Assembly (NCBI RefSeq): GCF_022206305.1
Contig: NZ_JAKOIW010000011.1
Coordinates: 9,057 to 50,561 of the forward strand
Source: Gordonia sp. 'Campus'
Lineage (GTDB): Bacteria; Actinomycetota; Actinomycetes; Mycobacteriales; Mycobacteriaceae
DNA length: 41,505 nucleotides
Direction of reading: 5' to 3'
Each line of letters opens with the position of its first letter. Within the stretch, counting starts at the first letter, position 1. Positions 8,282 through 18,163 of the stretch are shown in pieces. The notes beneath the pieces were generated by a model. The model was not told the origin of the DNA, ran no database searches, and saw nothing but the letters and a program-made list of their open reading frames with translations. The translations under genes were made by a program, and so were the position numbers.

Positions 8282-8866
8282 GTGGGCCAGTTGTCCTTCT
8301 TCTCTGCGGAGACCGAACAGCCCGCGTACACCGATCTCGCGGGCCTGCTCGCCGCGCACGGGCAAGCCGTGCGTTCCGATTCCGGTACGCGGGTCTCGAT
8401 CGTGGTCGCAGACAGGTGGCGGGCCACGCACATCGTCGAGGAGATGCGCGCCGCCGGGCTCGACGCCGAGGTGACCACGTCGGACGAGGGCACCCCGTTG
8501 GCACGTACCGCGGCATGCCACGAACTCGACGCGCTGCACCGGGCCTGGTCGGCGGGCGCGGTCAAGGCGATGCCCGCCGGTTGGGTCCCGACCTACCGCG
8601 CTCTGCGGCTCTGGGTGATCGCAGCCGGACACTCCGACGACGGCCGCTACCAGCTCGGTCTGGACCCGCACGCCCCCGACTCACACGCCGCTCTGGCCAC
8701 CGCGCTGATGCGCGTGGGGATCGCGCCCACGCTCGTCGGTACGCGGGGGCAGTCGCCGGCGCTGCGGATCGCCGGACATCGTCGTCTGACCCGTCTGCAC
8801 GAGTACGTCGGACCACCGCCGTCCGCTGAGGCCGTCGCGGACTGGCCTCCGGTGGACGAACATTAG
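8282..8866 (+). CDS. Conserved hypothetical protein (Rv3647c-like)
   Basis: 194 residues, GTG at 8282 (GTGGGCCAG). Soluble alpha/beta protein starting MGQLSFFSAE, with conserved-looking blocks RVSIVVADRWRATHIVEEM, GWVPTYRALRLWVIAAGH and LMRVGIAPTLVGTRG. No catalytic signature recognised and no membrane segment. Its place between cspA and topA is the same as Rv3647c in mycobacteria, and the opening MGQLSF(F/Y)SAE fits my memory of that family. The N-terminus looks like a small nucleotide-processing or PIN-like fold, but that is speculation. Confidence 0.82.
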   Translation: MGQLSFFSAETEQPAYTDLAGLLAAHGQAVRSDSGTRVSIVVADRWRATHIVEEMRAAGLDAEVTTSDEGTPLARTAACHELDALHRAWSAGAVKAMPAGWVPTYRALRLWVIAAGHSDDGRYQLGLDPHAPDSHAALATALMRVGIAPTLVGTRGQSPALRIAGHRRLTRLHEYVGPPPSAEAVADWPPVDEH

Positions 8867-8969
8867 CGATCTCAACTGGCAACGCTCTGAGCTGGCGAAA
8901 CGCCTGCGGTCGGTAGGCTGCCGACGGTGTGGACAGCTCCGCCACGGAATTCTGATGTGCAAACGGCGC

Positions 8970-8975
8970 TATACA
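8970..8975 (+). promoter_or_regulatory. topA: Possible -10 element upstream of topA
   Basis: TATACA at 8970-8975 is the only clear AT-rich -10-like hexamer in the 186-bp gap before topA. No convincing -35 was found at the right spacing, so this is a weak call. Confidence 0.3.
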
Positions 8976-9052
8976 TAAGGTACAAACCCAACGAACGCAC
9001 CTGAACTGACACGCAGGAAAGTTCTCCACCCAGTCAACCAAAGGACGCCCCG

Positions 9053-12000
9053 GTGGCAGAGACCAGCACCGCATCCCGCTCGAGTGGGGGCACCCGACGC
9101 CTCGTGATCGTCGAGTCCCCGACCAAGGCCCGCAAGATCGCCGGCTACCTCGGGTCGAACTATGTGGTGGAGTCCTCCCGCGGGCACATCCGCGACCTCC
9201 CGCGTGGCGCGGCCGACGTCCCGGCCAAGTACAAGGGTCAGTCCTGGGCACGTCTCGGCGTGAACGTCGACGACAACTTCGAGCCGCTGTACGTGGTGTC
9301 CCCGGACAAGAAGGCGACTGTCAGCGAACTGAAGGCGCTGATGAAGGATGTCGACGAGCTCTACCTCGCCACCGACGGTGACCGCGAGGGGGAGGCCATC
9401 GCATGGCACCTGCTCGAGACGCTGAAGCCCAAGATCCCGGTCAAGCGGATGGTCTTCCACGAGATCACCGAGCCGGCGATCCGCGCGGCCGCCGAGAATC
9501 CCCGTGACCTCGACATCGACCTCGTCGACGCGCAGGAAACGCGCCGCATCCTCGACCGCCTCTACGGCTACGAGGTATCGCCGGTGCTGTGGAAGAAGGT
9601 CATGCCGAAGCTGTCGGCGGGCCGGGTGCAGTCCGTCGCGACCCGCATCATCGTCGAGCGGGAGCGCGAGCGCATGGCGTTCGTGTCGGCCGAATACTGG
9701 GACATCTCCGCGACGATGGACGCCGAGAGCACCGACGACTCGAACCCGCAGACCTTCAAGGCGCGACTGGTCAACGTCGACGACGCACGTGTGGCCACCG
9801 GACGCGACTTCGAGTCCACGGGTGAACTGAAGAAGTCCGACGGCGTCATCGTCCTCGACGCCGACCGCGCCGAGAGTCTGGCTGCCGGTCTGCGCGGTGC
9901 GGCGATGAGTGTGACCTCGGTGGAGGAGAAGCCCTACACCCGTCGCCCGTACGCGCCGTTCATGACGTCGACGCTGCAGCAGGAGGCCGGCCGCAAGCTG
10001 CGGTTCACCTCCGACCGCACCATGCGCATCGCCCAGCGGCTGTACGAGAACGGTTTCATCACCTACATGCGTACGGACTCGACGAGCCTGAGCGAGTCGG
10101 CGATCAACGCCGCCCGCGCGCAGGCTCGTGAGCTCTACGGCGACAACTTCGTCCACCCCACGCCCCGGCAGTACACCCGAAAGGTCAAGAACGCTCAGGA
10201 AGCGCACGAGGCAATCCGCCCGGCGGGCGAGACCTTCCGCACCCCGGGGCAGGTCGCCGGCCAGCTCGAGTCCGACGAGTTCCGTCTCTACGAGCTCATC
10301 TGGCAGCGCACCGTCGCCTCGCAGATGGCCGATGCCAAGGGCACGACTCTCAGTCTGCGGATCGCGGGCACCGCCTCCACCGGCGAGCGCGCGACGTTCG
10401 CGGCATCGGGTCGCACGATCACCTTCCCCGGCTTCCTGTCCGCATACGTCGAGACGGTCGACGAGCAGACCGGCGGTCAGGCCGACGACGCCGAGAACCG
10501 CCTCCCGCAGCTGACGGAGGGGCAGGCGCTCACCGCGACCGACCTGACCGCCGACGGTCACTCGACCAATCCGCCCGCGCGTTTCACCGAGGCCTCGCTG
10601 GTGAAGGTCCTCGAGGAGCTCGGCATCGGCAGGCCGTCGACGTACGCTTCGATCATCGGCACGATCCAGGACCGCGGTTACGTGGTGAAGAAGGGCAATG
10701 CGCTCGTGCCGTCGTGGATCGCCTTCGCGGTCGTCGGTCTGCTCGAGGCGTATTTCGAGAACCTCGTCGACTACGACTTCACGGCGACCCTCGAAGATGA
10801 TCTCGACCAGATCGCCACCGGCAACGAGAACCGGACGAAGTGGTTGTCGGGGTTCTACTTCGGTGAGGACGGCAGCGATGCGGAGGGCGAAAGCCGTTCT
10901 GCCCAGTCGGCGATCGCACAGCATGGTGGTCTGAAGAAGCTCGTCGGCGTCAATCTCGAAGAGATCGATGCGCGGCAGGTGAACTCGATTCGCCTGTTCG
11001 ACGACGAGGAAGGCCGCCCGATCTATGTGCGGGTGGGCCGTTTCGGGCCGTACCTGGAACGCAATGTCGCCACGTCGCCCGACGCCGAGCCGGACCTGCA
11101 GCGGGCCAACCTGCCTGCCGACATCACCCCGGACGAGCTGACTCTCGCGATCGCGGAAAAGCTGTTCGCCACACCGCAAGAGGGTCGTTCCCTCGGCACC
11201 GACCCGGCGACGGGTCACGAGATCGTCGCCAAGGAAGGACGTTTCGGTCCGTACGTGACCGAGATCCTGCCGTCGGACGACGATGACGACGACGGCGATG
11301 CGCCGGTCACGATCCCGGCCGGCCCGACCCCGCGTGACGGCGGTTCCGGCAGTGGCGCAGGCGGTTCGGACTCGGGCGACGCCGACGTCGTCCCGCTGGA
11401 CACCCCGGGTGGCGGCACGGCCACCAAGACCAAGCCCGCGGCGAAGAAGACCGCCAAGAAGGCCGCGAAGAAGGCCGGGCCGAAACCGCGCACCGGGTCG
11501 CTGTTCAAGACCATGGACATCTCGACGGTGAGCCTTGAGGACGCCCTCAAGCTGCTGTCGCTGCCACGCGTCGTCGGCGTCGACCCCGAGTCCGGCGACG
11601 AGATCACCGCTCAGAACGGCCGTTATGGGCCGTACCTGAAGAAGGGTTCGGACTCCCGCTCACTCGGCAGTGAGGAGCAGCTCTTCGAGATCACGCTCGA
11701 CGAGGCGCTCAAGATCTATGCCGAGCCCAAGCGACGCGGCCGGCAGGCCGCTGCACCGCCGCTGCGCGAACTGGGCAAGGACGACGAGGTCAGCGGCAAG
11801 CCGATGGTCATCAAGGACGGGCGTTTCGGCCCGTACGTGACCGACGGTGAGACCAACGCCAGCCTGCGCAAGGGTGACGAGGTCGCCACGATCACGCCCG
11901 AACGCGCGATGGAGTTGCTCGCCGATCGCCGGGCCCGCGGTCCGGCCAAGAAGGCCGCGAAGAAGACGACCAAGAAGGCCGCAGCCAAGAAGACGACCGC

Positions 12001-12118
12001 GAAGAAGACCGCGGCGAAGAAGACGACCGCCAAGAAGACCGCGGCGAAGAAGACGACGGCGAAGAAGACCACCGCCAAGAAGACGGCGGCCAAGAAGGCG
12101 ACCCCGCCGGCCGAGTAG
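9053..12118 (+). CDS. topA: DNA topoisomerase I
   Basis: 1021 residues from GTG 9053, with AAAGGA 7-12 bp upstream. Type IA topoisomerase relaxing negative supercoils. The TOPRIM domain opens with LVIVESPTKARKIAGYLG (about 15-32) and has DGDREGEAIAWHL; the active-site tyrosine is Tyr338 in ITYMRTDST. The C-terminal half carries four copies of the GR(F/Y)GPY module typical of actinobacterial TopA, separated by an acidic linker (DDDDDDGDAP). It ends in a long Lys/Ala/Thr tail from about residue 964. The lysine tail is known in mycobacterial TopA to aid strand passage. No zinc fingers, as expected for this clade. Confidence 0.98.
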   Translation: MAETSTASRSSGGTRRLVIVESPTKARKIAGYLGSNYVVESSRGHIRDLPRGAADVPAKYKGQSWARLGVNVDDNFEPLYVVSPDKKATVSELKALMKDVDELYLATDGDREGEAIAWHLLETLKPKIPVKRMVFHEITEPAIRAAAENPRDLDIDLVDAQETRRILDRLYGYEVSPVLWKKVMPKLSAGRVQSVATRIIVERERERMAFVSAEYWDISATMDAESTDDSNPQTFKARLVNVDDARVATGRDFESTGELKKSDGVIVLDADRAESLAAGLRGAAMSVTSVEEKPYTRRPYAPFMTSTLQQEAGRKLRFTSDRTMRIAQRLYENGFITYMRTDSTSLSESAINAARAQARELYGDNFVHPTPRQYTRKVKNAQEAHEAIRPAGETFRTPGQVAGQLESDEFRLYELIWQRTVASQMADAKGTTLSLRIAGTASTGERATFAASGRTITFPGFLSAYVETVDEQTGGQADDAENRLPQLTEGQALTATDLTADGHSTNPPARFTEASLVKVLEELGIGRPSTYASIIGTIQDRGYVVKKGNALVPSWIAFAVVGLLEAYFENLVDYDFTATLEDDLDQIATGNENRTKWLSGFYFGEDGSDAEGESRSAQSAIAQHGGLKKLVGVNLEEIDARQVNSIRLFDDEEGRPIYVRVGRFGPYLERNVATSPDAEPDLQRANLPADITPDELTLAIAEKLFATPQEGRSLGTDPATGHEIVAKEGRFGPYVTEILPSDDDDDDGDAPVTIPAGPTPRDGGSGSGAGGSDSGDADVVPLDTPGGGTATKTKPAAKKTAKKAAKKAGPKPRTGSLFKTMDISTVSLEDALKLLSLPRVVGVDPESGDEITAQNGRYGPYLKKGSDSRSLGSEEQLFEITLDEALKIYAEPKRRGRQAAAPPLRELGKDDEVSGKPMVIKDGRFGPYVTDGETNASLRKGDEVATITPERAMELLADRRARGPAKKAAKKTTKKAAAKKTTAKKTAAKKTTAKKTAAKKTTAKKTTAKKTAAKKATPPAE
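11413..12115 (+). repeat. topA: Lysine-rich low-complexity coding repeats in topA
   Basis: Two blocks of AAG/GCC/ACC codons. The first (about 11420-11480) encodes AKKTAKKAAKKAG inside the protein. The second (about 11944-12100) encodes repeated TTAKKTAAKK units with a 30-bp period that give the basic tail. DNA copies differ only at a few third positions, so this is a plausible site of copy-number slippage. Confidence 0.85.
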
Positions 12119-12219
12119 TGCCCGACCCGCGGAGCTTCCCGAGGCCGTATCTCCGTCCCGCTGTTCAGATTTGATCGGCGAGATGTAGACGGCATCGCGG
12201 GAGGTTCCGGCGGGCGCGG

Positions 12220-12242
12220 CACGGGGGCCGGTGACCCCCGTG
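12220..12242. terminator. Hairpin between convergent topA and adenylate cyclase genes
   Basis: CACGGGGG (12220-12227) pairs with CCCCCGTG (12235-12242) around a 7-nt loop, 3 bp before the cyclase stop. There is no strong T-tract on either strand, so it may act as a bidirectional, weak or rho-assisted terminator. Confidence 0.45.
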
Positions 12243-12244
12243 TG

Positions 12245-13843
12245 TCAATCCTGCCGATGCGGTTCCAGGTGCGGCCGCGCGAGGAGCGTCTCGATGCCAC
12301 GGCCGCGGAGTTCGACGCCTTCGCCGATCTCCCAGTGCTCGGCCTCCTGGTGGGAGGCGAGGAACACCGCACGCGCCGATCCGAGGACGCGCGTGGGCTC
12401 GTCTTTGGCGAGTTCGGTGAGACGTGCGGCCTCGTTGACCGGGTCGCCGATCACGGTGTACTCGAGGCGCTGCTCCGCGCCGATGTGACCGGCGATCGCC
12501 TTGCCTGCCGACACCCCGATACCGATGTCGGTGTCGCCGAGCGTCTCGTACAGTTCGGCACGGAGTTCGCGCGCCGACGCGAGTGCGCGCCCCGCGAAGT
12601 CGTCGAGGTCGAGCGGCGCCCCGAAGATGGCCAGCGCCGCGTCACCCTGGAACTTGTTGACGAAGCCGCCGTGCCGTCCGACCACGCCGACGACCACCCG
12701 GAAGAACTCGTTGAGCAGTTCGACGATCTCGCGTGGCGGCCGGTTGACGGCCAAGCGCGTCGAACCGACGATGTCGACGAACAGCACTCCGACGTAGCGT
12801 TCCTCGCCGCCCAGTTCGGTGCCCGTCTCGATGGCCCGTCGGGCGACGTCCTCGCCGACATACCGGCCGAACAGGTTGCGGAGCTGTTGGCGTTCGCGGA
12901 GGTCGGCGACCATGTCGTTGAACCCGGCCTGCAGCAGACCCAGATCGCTGCCGTCGTAGATCTTCACCGCGACGTTGAGGTCGTTCTCGCTGACCCGGGC
13001 CTGCGCTCGGCGAAGCTGTTTGATCGGGTCGTTGATGGCCGCCACGACGCGCACGATCGCGATCACACTGAACGCGAGCGCCGAGATCGCCATCCACAGG
13101 ATGGGCCGTTCCAGGCCTGTCGAATCGGCCTCGATGATCCCCAGCCGGTGCAGGACGATCATCCCGATGATCACCAGCATCGGGGCCACCACGCTGATCA
13201 CCCAGAATGCGGTGATCCGGGTGGTGACGCTCGGGGCGATCGCGTTGTCCGGGTTGTTGGCCATCGCGGCAACGGTGATCGGCCGCAGGACCTTCTCCGC
13301 CTGCATGTAGCTGAGCGCGCACGTGACCATCGCGCCGATCGTGCTGGCGATCGCGACGATGAACGCGTTCTTCGACGAGACGGTCAGGTTGACCAGGGTG
13401 AACAACGTTCCACCCACCACCCACAGGGCGGCGTTCACCGCCGTGAGCAGCATCGGGAGGGCGAGTGCGCGGCGTCGTGCCGCTTCGTTGTCGAGGCGCG
13501 TCCGGCGTCGATGCCAGATCAGCACCGGAAGCGACAGCTGGATGCTGGCGAATCCGCCGATGACCATGGCGATGAGCAGATAGGCCGCGAAGATGACCTG
13601 GTTCAGCGCGGTGATCTCGTCGAGACTGATCGAGTCCTGGATCGGCATGCCGAAGCGGAGGAACGCGAAGGTGAACAGCGCACCCACGAGGTTGGCTCGC
13701 AACATGTCCAGCGCAAGAATCGGCCACGGCGTATGAATCAGCCATCGGGCCAGATGCAGGCCCTTTGACCACCGCGACCGTTGTTGAACCACGAAGACCA
13801 CGGTAGCTGGCTGCTTGCAATCGTTAAACACGGTTCCGCGCAT
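12245..13843 (-). CDS. Membrane-bound class III adenylate cyclase (Rv3645-like, HAMP)
   Basis: 532 residues using the ATG complementary to 13841-13843. GTG codons 4, 14 and 17 residues downstream are alternatives, and the first seems close to the divergent holB. Six predicted membrane segments in the N-terminal half, a HAMP domain (about 268-318, NDPIKQLRRAQARVSENDL) and a C-terminal cyclase domain. Catalytic residues are present: the metal-binding Asp in FVDIVGST (about 354-361), Lys of NKFQGDA (about 395-401) and Asp/Asn/Arg of VIGDPVNEAARL (about 463-474). It makes cAMP at the inner face of the membrane. Convergent to topA, as at the M. tuberculosis locus. Confidence 0.94.
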   Translation of the reverse strand: MRGTVFNDCKQPATVVFVVQQRSRWSKGLHLARWLIHTPWPILALDMLRANLVGALFTFAFLRFGMPIQDSISLDEITALNQVIFAAYLLIAMVIGGFASIQLSLPVLIWHRRRTRLDNEAARRRALALPMLLTAVNAALWVVGGTLFTLVNLTVSSKNAFIVAIASTIGAMVTCALSYMQAEKVLRPITVAAMANNPDNAIAPSVTTRITAFWVISVVAPMLVIIGMIVLHRLGIIEADSTGLERPILWMAISALAFSVIAIVRVVAAINDPIKQLRRAQARVSENDLNVAVKIYDGSDLGLLQAGFNDMVADLRERQQLRNLFGRYVGEDVARRAIETGTELGGEERYVGVLFVDIVGSTRLAVNRPPREIVELLNEFFRVVVGVVGRHGGFVNKFQGDAALAIFGAPLDLDDFAGRALASARELRAELYETLGDTDIGIGVSAGKAIAGHIGAEQRLEYTVIGDPVNEAARLTELAKDEPTRVLGSARAVFLASHQEAEHWEIGEGVELRGRGIETLLARPHLEPHRQD

Positions 13844-13865
13844 CAGACGTGTCCGAACTGCGGAT

Positions 13866-13871
13866 TAGGGT
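13866..13871 (+). promoter_or_regulatory. holB: Possible -10 element of a leaderless holB transcript
   Basis: TAGGGT at 13866-13871 fits the actinobacterial TANNNT -10 and lies 6 bp before the GTG start, as expected for a leaderless mRNA. No -35 is needed for that class. No Shine-Dalgarno sequence is visible at this start. Confidence 0.35.
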
Positions 13872-13877
13872 GTTGCT

Positions 13878-15164
13878 GTGACGAATGTCTTCGATCGACT
13901 GACCGGGCAAGAGGCGATCGCCGACGATCTGCGTGCCGCCGCGCGCGCCGCGCGAGCCCTGGCCCAGCGGCTCGACGCCGGCTCGTCGGCGGACCTGTTC
14001 CTCGCCGATGACGAGATCCCGGGGGTCGACGCGGGCTGGTCCCGAGCGTCGATGACCCACTCATGGCTTTTCACCGGGCCGCCGGGGAGCGGACGCTCGG
14101 TTGCTGCGACCTGTTTCGCGGCGGCTCTGCAGTGTCAGGCGCTCGACGCCGCGAACGTCGGCTGCGGGGAGTGTCGCGCCTGTGTGACGGTGATGGCGAA
14201 GACGCACGCGGATGTGCGTCACGTCGTGCCAGAGGGTCTCAGCCTCGCGGTCGGTGCGATGCGCGACATCGTGCAGGCGGCTGCTCGCCGACCGGGGACC
14301 GGACGCTGGCAGATCGTCATCGTCGAAGACGCCGACCGTCTCACCGAGCAGGCCGCCAACGCGTTGCTGAAGGTCGTCGAGGAGCCGCCGTCGCGGACCG
14401 TTTTCCTGCTGTGTGCGCCGTCGGTCGATCCCGAGGACATCTCGGTGACGTTGCGGTCGCGGTGCCGGCACGTCGCGCTGGTCACGCCGACCACCGCCGA
14501 CATCGAACGCGTCCTGGTGGAACGCGACGGCCTCGATCCGGAGCAGGCGCGGTGGGCCGCATCGGTCTGCGGTGGTCACATCGGGCGTGCACGTCGGTTG
14601 GCGACCGATCCCGACGCTCGTTCGCAGCGGGAGAAGGCGTTGGGCCTGGCACGCGCCGCCTCGCGGGACTCCACGGCGTATGCCGCCGCCGAAGAGCTGG
14701 TGCGCTCGGCGGAACAGGCCGCGAAGGCGATCAGCGCGGAGCTCGACGAGGCCGAGACCGAGGAGATGAAGACCGCGCTCGGAGCAGGCGGTACCGGCAA
14801 GGGCACCGCCCGGATGCCGCGTGGCAGCGCGGGTGCACTCAAAGAACTCGAGAAGCGCCAGAAGTCCCGGGCCACGCGCGTCGGCCGAGACGTCCTCGAC
14901 CGTGCGCTGGTCGATCTGGCCGCACTCTTCCGCGATGCGCTCGTCGTCGGTGTGGGAGCGCAGGTCACCGCGATGCACCCGGACAAGGCCGACGACATCT
15001 CGATCCCACTCGCCGGCTACGCGAGACCCGAACAACTGCTCCAGTGTGTCGAGGCGGTGCTCGCCTGCCGCGAGGCACTCGACATGAACGTGAAACCGAA
15101 GTTCGCGGTGGACGACATGGTCGCCCGGATCGGACTCGCGCTCAAACGCCGGGTCGACGTGTAG
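13878..15164 (+). CDS. holB: DNA polymerase III delta prime subunit
   Basis: 428 residues, GTG at 13878. Opens FDRLTGQEAI as in clamp-loader subunits. The P-loop is GPPGSGRS (about 67-74), with Arg replacing the Walker Lys, as expected for delta prime which does not hydrolyse ATP. A zinc module CQALDAANVGCGECRAC follows, then VEDADRLTEQAANALLKVVE (helical sensor) and the arginine finger SRC in LRSRCRHV. These are diagnostic for delta prime, which completes the clamp-loader ring with DnaX and HolA. Longer than E. coli HolB because of the actinobacterial linker (15 residues after AQRLDAGSSADL) and a C-terminal extension. Confidence 0.94.
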   Translation: MTNVFDRLTGQEAIADDLRAAARAARALAQRLDAGSSADLFLADDEIPGVDAGWSRASMTHSWLFTGPPGSGRSVAATCFAAALQCQALDAANVGCGECRACVTVMAKTHADVRHVVPEGLSLAVGAMRDIVQAAARRPGTGRWQIVIVEDADRLTEQAANALLKVVEEPPSRTVFLLCAPSVDPEDISVTLRSRCRHVALVTPTTADIERVLVERDGLDPEQARWAASVCGGHIGRARRLATDPDARSQREKALGLARAASRDSTAYAAAEELVRSAEQAAKAISAELDEAETEEMKTALGAGGTGKGTARMPRGSAGALKELEKRQKSRATRVGRDVLDRALVDLAALFRDALVVGVGAQVTAMHPDKADDISIPLAGYARPEQLLQCVEAVLACREALDMNVKPKFAVDDMVARIGLALKRRVDV

Positions 15165-15214
15165 ACGGACACCTCGTCGCCTAGCTCTCGTGCCGAGGGT
15201 GGTGGACCTCTTGG

Positions 15215-15242
15215 CTATTGGTAACCAATGTGTTACCAATAG
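15215..15242. promoter_or_regulatory. Palindromic operator before the ArsR-family regulator
   Basis: Inverted repeat with perfect 11-bp arms, CTATTGGTAAC (15215-15225) and GTTACCAATAG (15232-15242), spacer CAATGT. It ends 3 bp before the GTG start of the regulator at 15246, so it would overlap the promoter or the transcript start: a classic autorepression arrangement. Confidence 0.75.
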
Positions 15243-15245
15243 GGG

Positions 15246-15644
15246 GTGGACGGATTCGAGGCGATCGCCGACCCGGTCCGCCGCTCGCTCGTCGCGCGGC
15301 TGGCCAGAGGGCCCGCGCGAGTCGTCGACCTCGCTGCCGATCATCCGATCAGCCGGCCCGCCATCTCACGCCATCTGCGGCTGCTGGGGGAGGCCGGCGT
15401 CGTCTCCGCGGTGGACCACGGACGTGAGCGTCACTACGAGCTCGTGCCCGGGGCTCTCGACGGGGTGCGAGAGTTCCTCGACGCGGTGGACGGCGGCACC
15501 GCCACTCCCAGGTTCGACGAGCACCACCTCGATGCCCTCGATCTCGAGGTACGACGCACCGTGCGTGAGCGCGAGCAGGCGGGCTTCGACGACGGCAACC
15601 GGCCGGCATCGGATTCGAGCAGCAGAAAGAAGGAGACAGGATGA
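15246..15644 (+). CDS. ArsR-family winged-helix repressor
   Basis: 132 residues, GTG at 15246. One winged-helix domain: FEAIADPVRRSLVARLARGPARVVDLA, recognition helix PISRPAISRHLRLLGEAGVV and wing DHGRERHYELVP. No CxC metal-binding motif is visible, so metal sensing is unlikely; this subtype (PF12840-like) often controls SRPBCC/AHSA1 partners. The stop overlaps the following AHSA1-like gene in ATGA, giving a two-gene operon under its own operator. It is leaderless or nearly so, since the operator abuts the start. Confidence 0.92.
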   Translation: MDGFEAIADPVRRSLVARLARGPARVVDLAADHPISRPAISRHLRLLGEAGVVSAVDHGRERHYELVPGALDGVREFLDAVDGGTATPRFDEHHLDALDLEVRRTVREREQAGFDDGNRPASDSSSRKKETG

Positions 15645-16162
15645 GTGCCGACATGACGGCGACGGGCCGCCGGGAGGTCCGGGCGGGAGTGCCCTACGTG
15701 GTCCTCGAGCGAACGTTCGCCGCGCCGATCGACGCCGTGTGGGCGGCCATCACCGAGCCGTCCCGGCTCGAACGGTGGATCGGTACATGGACCGGCGATC
15801 CCACGAGCGGGTCGGTCGATTTCCGCATGACCGCGGAGGGTGACGACGTCGAGTCCGAACGGTTCTCGATCCTGGAATGCACACCGCCGCAACGGCTTGC
15901 GGTGACGTCCACGACCCCCGGCGATCAGGGCGACGAGGTGTGGCTGCTCGAGTTGGATCTGAGCGAGGTCGACGGCGCGACCACGCTCGTCTTCGCGCAG
16001 GGGATGTCTCGACCCGAATCCGCCGAGAACGTCGGTCCCGGCTGGGAGTACTACCTGGATCGTCTGGTGGCGGCCGAGTCGGGTCGTGATGTCGCGACGG
16101 TCGACTGGGATGCGTACTACCCGGCGCTGTCCGAGCCCTATGCGGTCATGTTCCGTCGCTGA
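15641..16162 (+). CDS. SRPBCC/AHSA1-domain protein
   Basis: 173 residues from the ATG overlapping the ArsR gene stop (GATGAG). A single START/Bet v 1-like domain of the Aha1 type: VVLERTFAAPIDAVWAAITEPSRLERWIGTW at the N-terminus, then antiparallel strands ESERFSILECTPPQRLAVTS, and the C-terminal long helix with GWEYYLDRLVAAESG. Such proteins bind hydrophobic ligands and are nearly always co-operonic with an ArsR regulator, as here. The ligand cannot be predicted. Confidence 0.9.
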   Translation: MSADMTATGRREVRAGVPYVVLERTFAAPIDAVWAAITEPSRLERWIGTWTGDPTSGSVDFRMTAEGDDVESERFSILECTPPQRLAVTSTTPGDQGDEVWLLELDLSEVDGATTLVFAQGMSRPESAENVGPGWEYYLDRLVAAESGRDVATVDWDAYYPALSEPYAVMFRR

Positions 16163-16261
16163 CATCCGCGAGAACCCCGTCCCCGCGGTGACCGCCCCGC
16201 GGCGACCTATCATGAGGTCACGGTCTCGGGCCGCGAACTGATGACGAGCGAGGGAGCAGCG

Positions 16262-16435
16262 ATGTCGGACTTCATCCGCAAGGTCAAGGACGAGGCCAAG
16301 GCGGTCTCGGCCGCCATCGACCAGGAGCTGACTGTGCTCGAAGGCGTGCCCGGCTACGACCCGTTGGCCGACAACAACGATGACGAGGCGTCCGACGACG
16401 CCGACGCCCCGGGCGACGGAGCGGTCGAGAAATAG
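16262..16435 (+). CDS. Small acidic protein of unknown function
   Basis: 57 residues from ATG 16262, preceded by GAGGGAGCAGCG. An in-frame ATG at 16241 would add seven residues. The N-terminal half is a charged amphipathic helix (FIRKVKDEAKAVSAAIDQEL), the C-terminal half is very acidic (NNDDEASDDADAPGDG) and disordered. No family recognised. It is followed 17 bp on by a strong terminator hairpin, which supports it being a real transcribed gene. Confidence 0.6.
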   Translation: MSDFIRKVKDEAKAVSAAIDQELTVLEGVPGYDPLADNNDDEASDDADAPGDGAVEK

Positions 16436-16452
16436 GCTGAGAATGTGAGCAA

Positions 16453-16486
16453 ACGGCCGCCGGATGGGAAACCATCCGGCGGCCGT
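16453..16486. terminator. Strong bidirectional terminator hairpin
   Basis: A perfect 15-bp GC-rich stem, 16453-16467 pairing with 16472-16486, closed by a GAAA tetraloop. It lies between the plus-strand small protein gene and the minus-strand hydrolase gene, so it probably ends both; there is no long U-tract. Confidence 0.85.
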
Positions 16487-16500
16487 CCTGCTTCACGCGC

Positions 16501-17505
<1,005 letters not shown>

Positions 17506-17546
17506 CGCGCAAGCCCTGGGACCGGATTCGTTCGAGGAGGAGTGTC

Positions 17547-18125
17547 GTGACCGACGCAGTAGACCAGCGTGAACAGGTGATTCGTGCCGCTGACCAGTTG
17601 TTCAACGCACACGGGGTGCACGCTGTCGGAATGGACAAGGTGCGCGACGCCGCCGGCGTGTCGCTGAAGAAGATCTACTCGTTCTTCCCGTCGAAGGAAG
17701 CTCTGATCCTCGCCGTGCTCGACGACCGCACCCGCCAGTGGAACGCCGGCATCCTCGCGTGTGCCGAAGGTTTGTCGAGCCCGCGGGAGAAGCTGTTGGC
17801 CGTGTTCGACTTCCTCATGAAGTGGTTCGACACCGACGAGTTCCGTGGGTGCGCATTCATCAACGCGTACGGGGAACTCGGCGCCGAGATGCCGTCGGTG
17901 GCGTCGGCGGTCCGCGCTCAGAAGGCGGACTTCCAGCGGTACGTCGCCGGCCTCGTCGCGGAGCTGGGGGCTCCGGACGGTCTCGGCGCGCAGCTGTCGA
18001 TCCTCGCCGAGGGAGCACAGACCACCGCCGCCATCGCCGGCTCCACCCGGGCGGCCGACGACGCACGCGCCGCCGCCGAGGTTCTGATCGATCAGGCGCT
18101 GCGCACACCGGCGGGACGAAAATGA
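17547..18125 (+). CDS. TetR-family transcriptional repressor
   Basis: 192 residues from GTG 17547, with GAGGAGG about 6 bp upstream. The N-terminal helix-turn-helix is clear: REQVIRAADQLFNAHGVHAV, VRDAAGVSLKKIYSFFPSKEAL (about 8-54), followed by a helical ligand domain. It sits divergently to the alpha/beta hydrolase with two matching palindromes between them, and so probably represses both genes until a substrate-like ligand binds. Its ligand is not predictable from the sequence. Confidence 0.93.
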   Translation: MTDAVDQREQVIRAADQLFNAHGVHAVGMDKVRDAAGVSLKKIYSFFPSKEALILAVLDDRTRQWNAGILACAEGLSSPREKLLAVFDFLMKWFDTDEFRGCAFINAYGELGAEMPSVASAVRAQKADFQRYVAGLVAELGAPDGLGAQLSILAEGAQTTAAIAGSTRAADDARAAAEVLIDQALRTPAGRK

Positions 18126-18163
18126 CTCGCGCCTGACTCGATCCGGTGCGACGATCGGCAACC

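Noticed and set aside
8969..11218. Very long open frame antisense to topA
   Set aside because: It mirrors the GC-biased codon structure of topA and has only Arg/Asp/Gly-rich content with no domain; the plus-strand topA is unquestionable.
14076..14099. Damaged Walker A in the clamp-loader subunit (Arg for Lys)
   Set aside because: Delta prime normally lacks the lysine and does not hydrolyse ATP; zinc and SRC motifs confirm identity.
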